From Hydrotalea sp. (GTDB lineage: Bacteria > Bacteroidota > Bacteroidia > Chitinophagales > Chitinophagaceae), in the NCBI GenBank assembly GCA_027364735.1, contig DAHXOT010000043.1, positions 24,896-88,895 of the forward strand: 64,000 nucleotides of DNA, given 5' to 3'. Positions within the stretch are counted from its first letter, which is position 1, and each line of letters begins with the position of its first letter. Shown piece by piece: positions 29,293 through 39,820 of the stretch. The notes under the pieces were generated by a model. That model searched no databases. It was not told the DNA's origin and saw only the letters and a program-made list of their open reading frames with translations. Made by a program: the position numbers and the translations under genes.

Positions 29293-31059
29293 CTATTTAA
29301 TTTTTATTACTATTGCCTGATACGGCTGTAAAGAAATAGTTCCGTTGTTATTTACGAAAGAATGATAGTTATTTATCAATGGTGTGTCTACTATATTCAA
29401 TCCCGATGGAATATGCCAGTCAACTTTATCTTTACTAAAGTTTAATACTACCAATATCATATCATTACCATCGCCTCTGGTATACGCATAAATTTTTTCG
29501 TTGTACTTATCTAACAAAATATATTTACCATAAACTAATATTTTATTATTCTTTCGAAGCTGAACAGCCTTTTTAAAATAATTTAAACAAGAACTAGTAT
29601 CGGCTTCTTCGGCAGCAACATTTACAGTTGTATAATTAGGATTTACTTTTAGCCATGGTTTGCCTGTTGTAAAACCTGCATTAGCAGTAGCATTCCACTG
29701 AAAAGGAGTACGACCATTATCTCTTCCCGAAATTTTTTGAGCGTCTAAAAATGCTTTTACATCTTCTCCTTTATTTTTTATAAGCTGATAGTGATTAATA
29801 GTTTCTATATCGTTATAATCTTCAATTTTATCGAACTTAATATTATTCATTCCTAATTCATCACCAAAATAATAATACGGTGTTGCTCTCATTGTAAGCA
29901 AAAAGGTAGTAAGCATTTTAGAAGAAACTTCTCTAAACTGAGGAGCATCGTTACCCCAACGAGTAACCATACGTGGCTGATCGTGATTTCCTAAATAAAT
30001 AGTTCCCCAACCTTTATTGGCAAAAACGCTATCCCATTTGCTGTATATTTCTTTAAAGCCTACTAATTTATAACCGCCTGGTTCGGGTGTTTTAAATTTT
30101 CCCGGAACATATCCATAATTTACTCCATCAAAATGGTATAACATATTTAGCTCATGCCTGTCTTCATCTACAAAATTGTGTGCAGTTTCAATGGTTACAC
30201 CAGCTCCTTCTGCAACACTCATTACATTGTGTTTACTCAAAACTTCTTTGTTCATTTCTTTTAAATAATCGTGTAAATGCGGACCATTGGCATAATAAGT
30301 AACAAAGTCGCCGTTATATTCTTTGGGCAATTCGGGAAAACTGGTGTCTTTAGAAATAAAAGGAATTACATCCATTCTAAAGCCATCAATTCCTTTATCA
30401 AACCAAAAGTTCATCATGTCAAAAATTTCTTTACGTAGTTTAGGATTTTCCCAATTCAAATCGGGTTGGCGGCGAGAAAAATAATGTAAATAATAGGCAT
30501 TGGTAGTAGAATCGTACATCCAAGCATCGGCATTTACATCAAAAAAGCTCCATCTTTTTGCAGGTTTTCCTTTTTCGGCAGGCCACCAATGATAATAATC
30601 TCTGTATGGATTAGTGCGAGAACTGCGAGATTGTTTAAACCATTCGTGTTCGTTACTGCTGTGATTGGCTACTAAATCTAACACCAATTTTATTCCTCTT
30701 TCATGCATGCCTTTTAATAGCATATCAAAATCTTGCATTGTTCCAAACTCTTTCATAATCCCTTTATAATCGCTAATATCATAGCCATTATCGGCATTGG
30801 GAGAAGAGAAAATTGGGTTTAACCAAACAACATCTATTCCTAAACTTTTTATATAATCTAACTTAGAAATAATTCCTTTTAAATCTCCTACTCCATCGCC
30901 ATCACTATCTTTAAAACTACGCGGATAAATTTGATATACTACTGCTTCTTTCCACCATTGATGATTAGCAGAATCGGAAACATTTTGGGGAGTAGGTTTA
31001 TTGGCACACGACATAAAAAAAAGCATAAAAATGGGTATGCTTAAAAAATATTTTTTCAT
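29293..31059 (-). CDS. GH13 alpha-glucosidase/amylase lipoprotein
   Basis: A glycoside hydrolase family 13 enzyme of 588 residues, probably cleaving alpha-glucosidic bonds at the cell surface or in the periplasm. The lipobox is FFMSC (Cys18). The TIM barrel starts VVYQIYPRSFKDSDGDGVGD; the four GH13 regions are DLVANHSS, GFRMDV (nucleophile Asp230), SVAEGAG (acid/base Glu284) and LGNHDQPR (Asp360). The DGDGVGDLKGI start matches oligo-1,6-glucosidase and related exo-acting subfamilies more than endo-amylases. A C-terminal beta domain ends in PYQAIVIKIK. It is a lone gene, not part of a SusCD locus. Confidence 0.9.
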   Translation of the reverse strand: MKKYFLSIPIFMLFFMSCANKPTPQNVSDSANHQWWKEAVVYQIYPRSFKDSDGDGVGDLKGIISKLDYIKSLGIDVVWLNPIFSSPNADNGYDISDYKGIMKEFGTMQDFDMLLKGMHERGIKLVLDLVANHSSNEHEWFKQSRSSRTNPYRDYYHWWPAEKGKPAKRWSFFDVNADAWMYDSTTNAYYLHYFSRRQPDLNWENPKLRKEIFDMMNFWFDKGIDGFRMDVIPFISKDTSFPELPKEYNGDFVTYYANGPHLHDYLKEMNKEVLSKHNVMSVAEGAGVTIETAHNFVDEDRHELNMLYHFDGVNYGYVPGKFKTPEPGGYKLVGFKEIYSKWDSVFANKGWGTIYLGNHDQPRMVTRWGNDAPQFREVSSKMLTTFLLTMRATPYYYFGDELGMNNIKFDKIEDYNDIETINHYQLIKNKGEDVKAFLDAQKISGRDNGRTPFQWNATANAGFTTGKPWLKVNPNYTTVNVAAEEADTSSCLNYFKKAVQLRKNNKILVYGKYILLDKYNEKIYAYTRGDGNDMILVVLNFSKDKVDWHIPSGLNIVDTPLINNYHSFVNNNGTISLQPYQAIVIKIK

Positions 31060-31147
31060 ACAATAACTTTATTTAAGCTATAAAGTTACTTACTGTAATT
31101 TGAAAACAAATAAATAAAAAACTACTGTAAGAAAATAGAAGTTAGTA

Positions 31148-33664
31148 TTAGAAAGAAACTCTAAAACTACCGAATATGCCAAAGTTATTTTGAGCAACAC
31201 CCAATGGAGTTTGTTGTGGCGAAACTCTCCAAACTAAATCTATTCTAAAGAATTTAAAAATATTATCAACTCCGGTACCTACTTCACAATAAAATTTTCC
31301 ATCTAAAGAATTGAATGGATAATTGCCAACAAAATTGAGTTGTTTATTTTCATTACTTAAAGTACCCGAAACACCTTTCACATTCCAGAATTGACGAAAT
31401 TTCCATTTTCGAGTAAGCGGAATATATCGAAATAAACCATTGCCTATGTTATGTTCAATATTAAATCCCCAATATTGATCACTTAAATACTCGAATCGGT
31501 TCATTAAATTAAATGCATATTTATTATAATAAAACAATTCGTTACCCGGATGAATTTCTAATAATTGGTAAGGAAGTGTTCCATAAATTTTACCTGCAAA
31601 AAGGTTATAATAAATACTTCCATAAGGAGGAATTTTTAGAAAGTCGGATATAGAAAAATCGGCCTTATTGTATGTGTAATTACTATTGGCAATGCCGGGA
31701 AATCCATGCGTAAGATTTAGTTGCACTATAGGATACACACTTCTTAAACTTTTTCTACTAAAGTTTTCCGATACGGTTCTTTCTAAATAAGCAAACCTAA
31801 TTTTTAAGGTTGTTTCAAAAGTATTAAAAGGATTGGCATTGCTTGCTGTTGTAAATAATTCTTTACCCGGCAAATTAAGCAAAGCATTGTACTGCTTACT
31901 ACTTACCGATAATCCAAAACCTAATCCTTTATAGGTTTCTGCATAATATTCTATTTTTTTTTCTTCTAAATTTTGGTATTTAAAAGGAATATTTGGTCTG
32001 CGAAAAATAGTAGCGAAAATATTATCAGTACCTAATTGATCGGTATACATTTGGCCATTATCTAAATCGTTTCTATACTGTAATCGAATATAGCTCCAAG
32101 GTGTTCTATTAAATTCGTAACGAACTTCCGCTTTTCCTTTAAACCTATTATCGAATGTGCCATAAGCAAGATAGGTGTTAAAGTACCAGTGCTTATCAAA
32201 ATCTTTATTAGTTGAAAAATCGAAACGCATTCTAGGACCTTCATACACATTTCCACTAAGCCAATAATACCAAGGACCTATACGAAAATTGCCAATATCT
32301 TTTACGCCTCGTGTTATAAATTCTATTTTATCTCTATAGCCTACATACACAGGATTTTTTTCTAAAGTATCTAATAATATATATACCGTTTTTTCGGTTT
32401 TGCTTAATTCTTCGTGTCGATTCTTTTGCCAAAACGAATCGGATAAGTTTAAAGAATTGGGCAAAACATCTACCTGCTCGGCTTTTTTAGCTTCATCTAA
32501 TTTTTGTACAATAGAAGAATCGTTTAATAATACATTTTTATAGGTAGAAGTTTTTCGGCCTTTAAGGGCAATTTTCGATTTGCCCAGCGGTGAAATATCT
32601 GCAATAAATTTATCTTTATACAAAAACCAAACAGAATCGTTAATTGGTTTAAATTCCTGAATCATAGATAAGCCGCTAATAAAATTAATATTAGCATCTA
32701 CCGATGGACGCATTGTAATTTTTTGAATAGAAAAAGTAGTATCGTGTATCCAGCAATCTCCTTCAAATACATTTTGTCCTTTTCGCTTTGGTGTAAACCG
32801 AAGATGCACAAATCGTTTTTTACTGATATACTGTGTATCTAATAATTTAAAATTATAGTAACTACTTCCATAATCATTAAAAGGACTAACAAATTGCTTA
32901 TCAAAAACCGGAATAAAATTATTGTACACATTAATGTTTTGATACAGCCCGCCTAATTGCTTAACTAAACTTTCATTATCAATACCATTGGTTCTAGCAG
33001 CTTTTATTATTTCTCTAACTCTATGAGGATTTTTTTGATAATAATAATCCGATAAGGTTTCGGTGAGGTAAGCCGGTAAAAAAGGTTTATCTTCAGAAGT
33101 AGAATCAATATAATTAAATACAAAATCAAGTGGCTTTAATAATCTATTTTGTTCTACTTTTTTATTAATATTTTCAATATCTAATTCAAGCCTATTATAA
33201 ATTTCATACGAAAAATTGTCCCAATGTTCTTTATTATGCAATGCTTTATATTTCATAATTCTTTTCCAAAACCACAATGCTCTATTGTATTTTACTCGAA
33301 CAACTGCTTCGTTTACCGGAGGCAAAACATCTAATTTAATTATCAAGGAAAGAGAATCTTTAGAATGAAGAAGCGGAATAAATACATCTTTATATCCAAC
33401 ATTAGAAATTCTTAAAGTATCATCCTTGTACCATTTATCTAATATAAAAGCAAATTTTCCGGCAGTATCTGTAACCATTCCAAATTTACTACGCGTAAAC
33501 ATTATTGATGCAAATTGAATTGGCTCATCGCTTTGTCTATCTTTAATTATACCGGTAATTATTTTTTGTTGGGCATGTATATTATTAAAATGTAGCAATC
33601 CAATAAAGAAAATAAAAAAACATATCTTATACTTTACAAACTTCTCCATCATATCTTGTTGCAT
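31148..33664 (-). CDS. DUF5686 outer-membrane protein with carboxypeptidase-like domain
   Basis: An 838-residue protein with an N-terminal signal segment (ICFFIFFIGLLHFNNIHAQ), then a carboxypeptidase D regulatory-like beta-sandwich (GIIKDRQSDEPIQFASIMF to about residue 110) as found at the start of many Bacteroidota outer-membrane proteins, and a long DUF5686 region with alternating beta strands that ends in a terminal phenylalanine (GIFGSFRVSF), typical of a barrel. Start could be at the fifth or sixth codon (MMEKF). Function unknown. Confidence 0.85.
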   Translation of the reverse strand: MQQDMMEKFVKYKICFFIFFIGLLHFNNIHAQQKIITGIIKDRQSDEPIQFASIMFTRSKFGMVTDTAGKFAFILDKWYKDDTLRISNVGYKDVFIPLLHSKDSLSLIIKLDVLPPVNEAVVRVKYNRALWFWKRIMKYKALHNKEHWDNFSYEIYNRLELDIENINKKVEQNRLLKPLDFVFNYIDSTSEDKPFLPAYLTETLSDYYYQKNPHRVREIIKAARTNGIDNESLVKQLGGLYQNINVYNNFIPVFDKQFVSPFNDYGSSYYNFKLLDTQYISKKRFVHLRFTPKRKGQNVFEGDCWIHDTTFSIQKITMRPSVDANINFISGLSMIQEFKPINDSVWFLYKDKFIADISPLGKSKIALKGRKTSTYKNVLLNDSSIVQKLDEAKKAEQVDVLPNSLNLSDSFWQKNRHEELSKTEKTVYILLDTLEKNPVYVGYRDKIEFITRGVKDIGNFRIGPWYYWLSGNVYEGPRMRFDFSTNKDFDKHWYFNTYLAYGTFDNRFKGKAEVRYEFNRTPWSYIRLQYRNDLDNGQMYTDQLGTDNIFATIFRRPNIPFKYQNLEEKKIEYYAETYKGLGFGLSVSSKQYNALLNLPGKELFTTASNANPFNTFETTLKIRFAYLERTVSENFSRKSLRSVYPIVQLNLTHGFPGIANSNYTYNKADFSISDFLKIPPYGSIYYNLFAGKIYGTLPYQLLEIHPGNELFYYNKYAFNLMNRFEYLSDQYWGFNIEHNIGNGLFRYIPLTRKWKFRQFWNVKGVSGTLSNENKQLNFVGNYPFNSLDGKFYCEVGTGVDNIFKFFRIDLVWRVSPQQTPLGVAQNNFGIFGSFRVSF

Positions 33665-33814
33665 GTTTAACTAAAGCACTTAATTACAAATAGAACTTCT
33701 TTTATAAGAAGAAAATACAATGCTCGGCTTATTTAACATTATTATTACAGATGCTTATTTGCCGCAAAAGGTTTGCCAATGTTTAAAAAAAATATTGCAG
33801 AATATTAAAAACAA

Positions 33815-35056
33815 CTAAAATACTTCTCCTAAGTTTACAAAAAATCCTCTAGAATCTTTTTCACCAAACCCATAATCAATACAAAGATTGGTACCTGAAT
33901 ATTTGTTTAGTTTTATTCTAATACCTAATCCATAACCGGCTTTTACATTATTAAATTCTTTAGATAAATCGGAAGAAAAATATTGAAAATTGGCAAATAC
34001 TACTCCGCCCAATAATCCATTCCGAGATATGCCAAATCGATATTCATTTTCAAAATAAAACATATCTCTACCTCTATATCTTCCTTGAATATATCCTCTT
34101 CCCGAATTATATTGATCATCCCATCCGGTACTTGGCAATAATAAATATGGAGGAGATTTTTTACTCATGGTAGTCCATCCTAATCCCCAAAATGCCAATA
34201 TGTTTTTAGAGTTTTCAGGGAAATGTGTATAGGTTCTCATATCAACTAATAAAGACGACCAATTGGCATCACTGCCTAAAGATGTTAAACTCGATCTATA
34301 CACCATATTATAGTACCATCCTTTATCGGGATTAATTTGATTGGTGCGAGAATCGTACAAAAATCTAAGTGTTGGTCCTGAAGCCAATTCAGTTGTTCCT
34401 AATTTATTGGTTAACACCCGAGCAACATTTCTTCGCAAAGAGTCAATTGCTTCAATATTCCAAAACTGATCATAAAAATATCCAATACCGGCATACACAT
34501 TTTTGGCTACTGAGAACATAACTGTTTGATGAAATTTTAATCCCGAAAAATTAATTGTATAACCTGTATTGGCATTAGAATCCGATGCAAGAATTAACCC
34601 CCTAACACCCAAACCATATATATCGGAAGGGTATTGAATAAATCTACAATCGGTGATAAAGTTTATTTTATTGTTTTTTGTCCATATATTAATAATTAAT
34701 GGTACAATACTTTGCTCATATTGCGAGTAAGTAAAACTGGTACTGATACTAGATATTTTTTGGTCGGGTGCCGTACCATTATAAAATGCAGCATTACCAC
34801 TAACTATACCCGCAAAACCGGTTTGCAATGTATATCCTAATGCAGGAACATAAGAAAAAAGATATTTACCGGGTTTGGCTTCTTCATTATTTTCTACTGT
34901 ATTTTTATGAGCTGCAGAATTGTGTTTAAATACATCTCTTAAATCTCTTTCGCTGGCACTTACAGTTGCAACATTGGATGCTGTATCCAATTGACAAAAC
35001 ACCTCATTTGCTACAATGAAAAAAAATAGAAAAAGAAAAAAACGCTGTATACCCAA
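33815..35056 (-). CDS. Omp85/BamA-like surface antigen barrel
   Basis: A 413-residue protein with a signal peptide (FFLFLFFFIVANEVFCQ). The body looks like a bacterial surface antigen (D15) barrel: GPTLRFLYDSRTNQINPDKG, the FENEYRFGISRNGLLGGVVF strand and the end GFFVNLGEVF. It lacks room for five POTRA domains, so it is not BamA itself; a short Omp85 relative of unknown role is likely. It follows the DUF5686 gene region with a 150-base gap. Confidence 0.82.
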   Translation of the reverse strand: MGIQRFFLFLFFFIVANEVFCQLDTASNVATVSASERDLRDVFKHNSAAHKNTVENNEEAKPGKYLFSYVPALGYTLQTGFAGIVSGNAAFYNGTAPDQKISSISTSFTYSQYEQSIVPLIINIWTKNNKINFITDCRFIQYPSDIYGLGVRGLILASDSNANTGYTINFSGLKFHQTVMFSVAKNVYAGIGYFYDQFWNIEAIDSLRRNVARVLTNKLGTTELASGPTLRFLYDSRTNQINPDKGWYYNMVYRSSLTSLGSDANWSSLLVDMRTYTHFPENSKNILAFWGLGWTTMSKKSPPYLLLPSTGWDDQYNSGRGYIQGRYRGRDMFYFENEYRFGISRNGLLGGVVFANFQYFSSDLSKEFNNVKAGYGLGIRIKLNKYSGTNLCIDYGFGEKDSRGFFVNLGEVF

Positions 35057-35117
35057 GATAAAATAATTTTTCGAATAGATGATGCAATTATTAAGCTATG
35101 TGCAATTAAAGGATATT

Positions 35118-35918
35118 TTACATATCCGTTAATATTTTTTTATAGCTAACAGTTATTCCTTTTATTAAGGAAGAACTAAAACCTTGATGTTCCATTTCGT
35201 TTAAACCGGCAATTGTGCATCCTTTTGGTGTAGTAACCTTATCAATTTCTTGTTCAGGATGTGTTTTTCTAAGTAATAATAAATCTGCGGCTCCTTTAGC
35301 TGTTTGTGCAGCAATTAAAGAAGCAGTTGCAGCATTAAATCCTATTTCAATTCCGGCCTGAATATCTGCTCGTATAAACCGTAAGGCAAATGCAGTACCA
35401 CTGGCTGCTAAAACAGTAGCTGCATCCATTAATTTTTCTTCAATAAATACCGTTTTGCCTAATTGATTGAATAAATCTTTTACATAACTCATTTGATTTT
35501 CGTTAGCATTATAACTGCAAATGCATGTCATACTTTGCTGTATAGCAATGGCAGTATTTGGCATGGCTCTGAATATGGAGAACGATTCGTTCAAAACCTC
35601 TTGAATATCTTTAATCCAAATTCCGGTAGCAACACTAATTAATACATGTTTTTTTGCATCGAGCGATGGTTTAATATCAATTAAAACTTCTCTTAACTGA
35701 AAAGGTTTAATTGCCAGAAAAATATAATCGGCAAATGCAACAGCTTCGTGGTTGTTACTACTAACTACAATACCTCTTTCGGCCAATTTATCTAAGGTTG
35801 AGATATTTCTTTTGGTAATAATAATTTGTTCGGGTTTAATAAAATTACTTTCTATTAAACCTTCGGCTATAGCTGTTCCTAAATTACCTCCGCCAATAAT
35901 GGCAATTTTTTTATTCAT
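35118..35918 (-). CDS. proC: Pyrroline-5-carboxylate reductase
   Basis: Last step of proline synthesis: NAD(P)H-dependent reduction of pyrroline-5-carboxylate. The 266 residues have the Rossmann start IAIIGGGNLGTAIAEGL, FRAMPNTAIAIQQSMTCI and the family signature near KVTTPKGCTIAGLNEMEHQG. Length is normal. It lies 15 bases after hldD. Confidence 0.95.
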   Translation of the reverse strand: MNKKIAIIGGGNLGTAIAEGLIESNFIKPEQIIITKRNISTLDKLAERGIVVSSNNHEAVAFADYIFLAIKPFQLREVLIDIKPSLDAKKHVLISVATGIWIKDIQEVLNESFSIFRAMPNTAIAIQQSMTCICSYNANENQMSYVKDLFNQLGKTVFIEEKLMDAATVLAASGTAFALRFIRADIQAGIEIGFNAATASLIAAQTAKGAADLLLLRKTHPEQEIDKVTTPKGCTIAGLNEMEHQGFSSSLIKGITVSYKKILTDM

Positions 35919-35933
35919 ATTTTTTACTGATGA

Positions 35934-36950
35934 TTAAAAATAGTGTAACTGTTTTAAATAATTTCTAACATACTCATCAACACCTTGTTCTAAGGTATAA
36001 AACGATTGAGTATATCCGGCATCACGCAATTTTTGCATATTGGCTTCTGTGAAATATTGATATTTATCTCTAATGTCTTCCGGCATATCAACAAATACAA
36101 TATTCGGTTGTAAATCTAATCCTTTAAATGTTGCAACAGCTAAATCGTAAAAACTTCTTGCTTTTCCTGTACCTAAATTATAAAGACCATTATGTTCCAT
36201 TTTCCATTGCTTATTAAACATTAACTCATACATCCAAAACATCACTTTCACCAAATCCTTTACATATACAAAATCGCGTAATTGTTCACCATCTTTAAAA
36301 TCCGGTCGGTGGCTTTTAAACAGTTTTACTACTCCATCTTTTTTAATTTGATTGAAAGAATGCCAAATTACACTTGCCATTCGAGCTTTATGATATTCAT
36401 TAGGCCCATAAATATTAAAAAACTTTAAGCCCGTCCAATAAGGTGGATGCGAAGTTTGCATCAGAGCCCATTTATCAAATTCATTTTTACTAATACCATA
36501 AGGGTTAAGAGGTTGTAATTTAAAAGGCAATTCGTGCGAATCATCATACCCAAATTCGCCGGCACCATAGGTTGCAGCAGATGAAGCATAAATAAGCGGA
36601 ATAACTTTTTCTGTACAATAATTCCAAATATTTTTCGAGTATTGTACATTAAGTTCTTCGTGAACTGCATAATTAAATTCGGTAGTATCGGTTCTTGCTC
36701 CTAAATGTATTACAGCTTTTACCAATGGCTCTTTTTCTTTAAGCCACTGAAATAAATGATATCGTTCTACAATTTGTATAAATTTTTTCGATTCCCAATT
36801 TTTCCTTTTTCCCTCAACGCCAAAATCATCTACTAAAATTAAATTTTCAAATCCATTATCATTTAAAAATTGAACCATGCACGAGCCAATAAAACCCGCA
36901 GCACCTGTAACAATAATTACTTGTTGATTAGTTATGGATGATTGGTTCAT
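35934..36950 (-). CDS. hldD: ADP-glyceromanno-heptose 6-epimerase
   Basis: It epimerises ADP-D-glycero- to ADP-L-glycero-D-manno-heptose for the lipopolysaccharide core. The 338 residues form an extended short-chain dehydrogenase: GAAGFIGS (16-23), LVDDFGVEGKRKNWESKKF, YASSAATYGAGE and the catalytic NPYGISKNEFD (YxxxK). The FDDF-like segment and ATYG agree with RfaD rather than with UDP-glucose 4-epimerase. Its start lies 23 bases inside the purL end, so they are translated from one message. Confidence 0.9.
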   Translation of the reverse strand: MNQSSITNQQVIIVTGAAGFIGSCMVQFLNDNGFENLILVDDFGVEGKRKNWESKKFIQIVERYHLFQWLKEKEPLVKAVIHLGARTDTTEFNYAVHEELNVQYSKNIWNYCTEKVIPLIYASSAATYGAGEFGYDDSHELPFKLQPLNPYGISKNEFDKWALMQTSHPPYWTGLKFFNIYGPNEYHKARMASVIWHSFNQIKKDGVVKLFKSHRPDFKDGEQLRDFVYVKDLVKVMFWMYELMFNKQWKMEHNGLYNLGTGKARSFYDLAVATFKGLDLQPNIVFVDMPEDIRDKYQYFTEANMQKLRDAGYTQSFYTLEQGVDEYVRNYLKQLHYF

Positions 36951-39171
36951 TTTGCTTATTAATTATTTTTTCAATAGCTGTATCATATTTTTCTTTCCAC
37001 TCAGTTATAGTACCCCAATTATGGTTATTTACTGTAACTGCCAATGCAGTAACAGTTCCTAATACCGTATAATTGATTGCTGCATCTGTTAATTTAGCAA
37101 TTAAATTTTTCGTATCCTGTTTTTTTACCGTAACTACCACCCTGCCTTGTGCTTCGCCAAACCAAAAAGCATCCTTTCTGTAACCGGTTGTATCGGCTGT
37201 AATATCAAATCCAAGATCACGATTAAATCCTTTCTCCAACAGCGTTACAATCAATCCGCCTTCGCTGATATCGTGGGCCGACTGAATTAATTTTTGTTTG
37301 ATGATTGATGAAACAAATTGTTGCATTTGATATTCTTCATCCAAATTAAAATAAGGTGCCGTAGAATATTCAACTCCTTTTATTTTATGCAAATATTCCG
37401 ATGAGCCTATATCATTTTGCTGTGCACCAATCAATACAATCACATCGCCTGCTTCTTTAAAATCTAATGTCATTCTATTTTCAAAATCATCTAAAATACC
37501 TACCATTCCAATTGTTGGTGTTGGATAAACTGCCCCTTCGGGATGTTGATTATAAAAGCTTACATTACCTCCCGTAACAGGAGTATTAAATTTTTTACAG
37601 GCTTCCCCCATTCCGGTTACAGCTTTTACAAACTGATAATATACTTCGGGATTATAAGGATTTCCGAAATTTAAACAATTGGTAACTCCAATTGGCTCAG
37701 CACCGCTGCAAACAATATTACGTGCTGCTTCGGCAACAGCCATCATTGCACCTTTTTGAGGATCGGCAAAAACATACCGACTATTACAATCGGTTGTAAT
37801 TGCCAAAGCTTTTCCTGTTCCTTTTGCTAATACAACAGACGCATCGCTTGGGCTATTGGTACTTGTATTAGCAGCACCTACCATACTATCGTACTGAACC
37901 GTAACCCATCTTTTGCTGGCGATATTGGGGATTTGAATAATTTTTTCGGCTGTATTTTTTAATTCTACTTCGTTTACAATATCCTCCACATCCAACATCT
38001 TAAAATCAGCAATCAGCGATAAATATTTTGGTTCAGTGTATTCTCTTGTGTATTGAGGAGCTCCTCCACCTAAAACCAATTCTTCTGCCGGAATAGCGGC
38101 TTCTAATTCGCCATTCATATAAAAATGCAAAATACCATCATCGGTAACTTCTCCTATTTCACTGCAAGGCAAATCCCATTTTTCAAATATTTTTAATACA
38201 ATAGCTTCTTTGCCTTTTTGCACACAAATTAACATTCGTTCTTGGCTCTCACTTAATAACAATTCCCATGCTTTCATGTTTTTTTGGCGTGTGGGCACTT
38301 TATCCAAATCAATACGCATACCCACACCTCCTTTTGCACTCATTTCTGCAGTACTGCAAATAATACCTGCCGCACCCATATCTTGCATACCAATAATGGT
38401 ATCTGTTTCTGCCAATTCCAAACAAGCTTCTAATAATTTTTTTTCTTGAAAAGGATCTCCAACTTGTACTGCCGGCAAATCTTCTGTACTTTCTTCCGTA
38501 ATGTTGGCCGATGCAAAAGAAGCACCGCCAATACCATCTTTCCCTGTAGCACTTCCTACAAAAAAAATAGGATTACCTACTCCTTTTGCCGTAGCACTAA
38601 TCATTTTTTTTGCTTCCATTATGCCCACACTCATGGCATTTACCAAAGGATTGGTATGGTAACAATCTTCAAAATAAATTTCTCCACCAACAGTTGGTAC
38701 GCCAAAACAATTGCCATAATGTCCAATACCATGTACCACACCTGCTAATAACCAACGGGTTTTTACATCGTTTAAATTACCAAACCGCAAACTATTTAAC
38801 GAGGCTATTGGCCTTGCACCCATAGTAAAAATATCTCGCTGTATACCTCCAACTCCTGTTGCTGCACCCTGAAAAGGCTCAATAGCACTGGGATGATTGT
38901 GCGATTCAATTTTAAATACCACACCAAATCCATTACCCATATCCATCAATCCTGCATTTTCTTCTCCGGCTGCCACCAACATTCTGCCTCCATTACGGGG
39001 CAAGGTTTTAAGCCATTTAATAGAGTTTTTATAGCTGCAATGCTCGCTCCACATACCACTAAATGCACATAATTCAGTAAAATTGGGGGTACGACCGAGT
39101 TTTTGTTGAATGAGTTCAAATTCTTCGGCCGTAAGACGTAATTCCTCTGCGGTTTTAACTGTTATTTCCAT
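36928..39171 (-). CDS. purL: Phosphoribosylformylglycinamidine synthase subunit PurL
   Basis: Fourth step of purine synthesis, FGAR plus glutamine to FGAM. The 747-residue length is the small PurL form that needs separate PurQ and PurS, not seen here. Motifs: MWSEHCSYKNSIKWLK, FKIESHNHPSAIEPFQGAAT, GDPFQEKKLLEA, MQDMGAAGI and GGNVSFYNQ. It has a near-consensus promoter site just upstream and overlaps hldD at its end. Confidence 0.97.
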   Translation of the reverse strand: MEITVKTAEELRLTAEEFELIQQKLGRTPNFTELCAFSGMWSEHCSYKNSIKWLKTLPRNGGRMLVAAGEENAGLMDMGNGFGVVFKIESHNHPSAIEPFQGAATGVGGIQRDIFTMGARPIASLNSLRFGNLNDVKTRWLLAGVVHGIGHYGNCFGVPTVGGEIYFEDCYHTNPLVNAMSVGIMEAKKMISATAKGVGNPIFFVGSATGKDGIGGASFASANITEESTEDLPAVQVGDPFQEKKLLEACLELAETDTIIGMQDMGAAGIICSTAEMSAKGGVGMRIDLDKVPTRQKNMKAWELLLSESQERMLICVQKGKEAIVLKIFEKWDLPCSEIGEVTDDGILHFYMNGELEAAIPAEELVLGGGAPQYTREYTEPKYLSLIADFKMLDVEDIVNEVELKNTAEKIIQIPNIASKRWVTVQYDSMVGAANTSTNSPSDASVVLAKGTGKALAITTDCNSRYVFADPQKGAMMAVAEAARNIVCSGAEPIGVTNCLNFGNPYNPEVYYQFVKAVTGMGEACKKFNTPVTGGNVSFYNQHPEGAVYPTPTIGMVGILDDFENRMTLDFKEAGDVIVLIGAQQNDIGSSEYLHKIKGVEYSTAPYFNLDEEYQMQQFVSSIIKQKLIQSAHDISEGGLIVTLLEKGFNRDLGFDITADTTGYRKDAFWFGEAQGRVVVTVKKQDTKNLIAKLTDAAINYTVLGTVTALAVTVNNHNWGTITEWKEKYDTAIEKIINKQNEPIIHN

Positions 39172-39178
39172 GATGCCG

Positions 39179-39208
39179 CGAAGTTAAGAAAGTGAAATGG
39201 GCAGACAA
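39179..39208 (-). promoter_or_regulatory. Weak Bacteroidota-type promoter for purL
   Basis: TAACTTCG (39186-39179, minus strand), one mismatch to TAnnTTTG, with TTG at 39208-39206, spacing 19. It is only 8 bases before the ATG, so the leader would be almost absent. Confidence 0.3.
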
Positions 39209-39340
39209 TACTAATTTTTTTTGAGTAAGGATATGTATGAATTGAATGTGAGTATTTTCTCCGAAGCAACTACTGATTTCACTGCAATCGCAGGCATTCA
39301 TCAATTATCTTCTTACATTTATACGCCTCAAAAGAAAATA

Positions 39341-39405
39341 TTTTACTTGCAGTATTTGATGCAGTTGATTAGTGAACTGAATACCGTACTCCCCTCTAAA
39401 TATTT
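39341..39405 (-). pseudogene. Deleted copy of the repeat-protein C terminus
   Basis: On the minus strand this reads YLEGSTVFSS... then a jump to a segment equal to the last bases of the remnant at 39617. The 24-base string TTTTACTTGCAGTATTTGAT plus GCAG occurs at 39341 and again at 39640. The middle of the unit, roughly 100 bases, is missing and the frame is shifted. Confidence 0.5.
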
Positions 39406-39563
39406 GGTAAGGGCTAAATTTACTTTTACTCCTGCTACCAAAGGGTTACTACAAGCGTTCTTCCTTGTATGGGCTTTAAGATTGATATACCTTAATTTTT
39501 CTTCTCTCATTTTTTGCATAAATTTTTTTCTGCCAATATCAACTAATAAATAGCAAACAATAA

Positions 39564-39589
39564 AGCCTCCTTATAAAAATAAGGCGGCT
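39564..39589 (-). terminator. Terminator-like hairpin after the remnant
   Basis: AGCCTCCTTAT / ATAAGGCGGCT, 11 bp with one mismatch and a four-A loop, 28 bases past the remnant stop; followed on the minus strand by TTTATTGTTT. Confidence 0.5.
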
Positions 39590-39616
39590 ATATAATGTTC
39601 CCCCTGAAAAAAACTT

Positions 39617-39820
39617 TTATTTCTTCGCTATTTTAAATGTTTTACTTGCAGTATTTGATGCAGCTGATACCGAACTAACTTTTATAGTTCCTGTGCATAC
39701 TACACCACTCACCAAGTTTTGAAATGTTGCAGTTATACTGTTTGTTGATGAGGTTAATGACTGACTAAATACTGTACTTCCATCTAAATCTTTTATCGTT
39801 TTGCTAATGCACCCAAGCCG
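39617..39820 (-). pseudogene. C-terminal remnant of an exported repeat protein
   Basis: A 67-codon frame with no start codon, closed upstream by an in-frame stop. It reads RLGCISKTIKDLDGSTVF, then SQSLTSSTNSITATFQNLVS, and ends VSAASNTASKTFKIAKK. Serine/threonine-rich beta-strand character fits the end of a secreted or surface repeat protein; no family can be assigned. A terminator hairpin is still present downstream, which suggests a once-expressed gene. Confidence 0.6.

Noticed and set aside
39221..39553. 110-codon plus-strand open frame
   Set aside because: It is antisense to the deleted copy of a repeat-protein end, has no family resemblance and no promoter; it is open by chance.
39341..39667. 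Direct repeats as transposon ends
   Set aside because: The repeats near 39341 and 39640 are in coding remnants with the same frame sense and are better explained as a duplicated gene segment.
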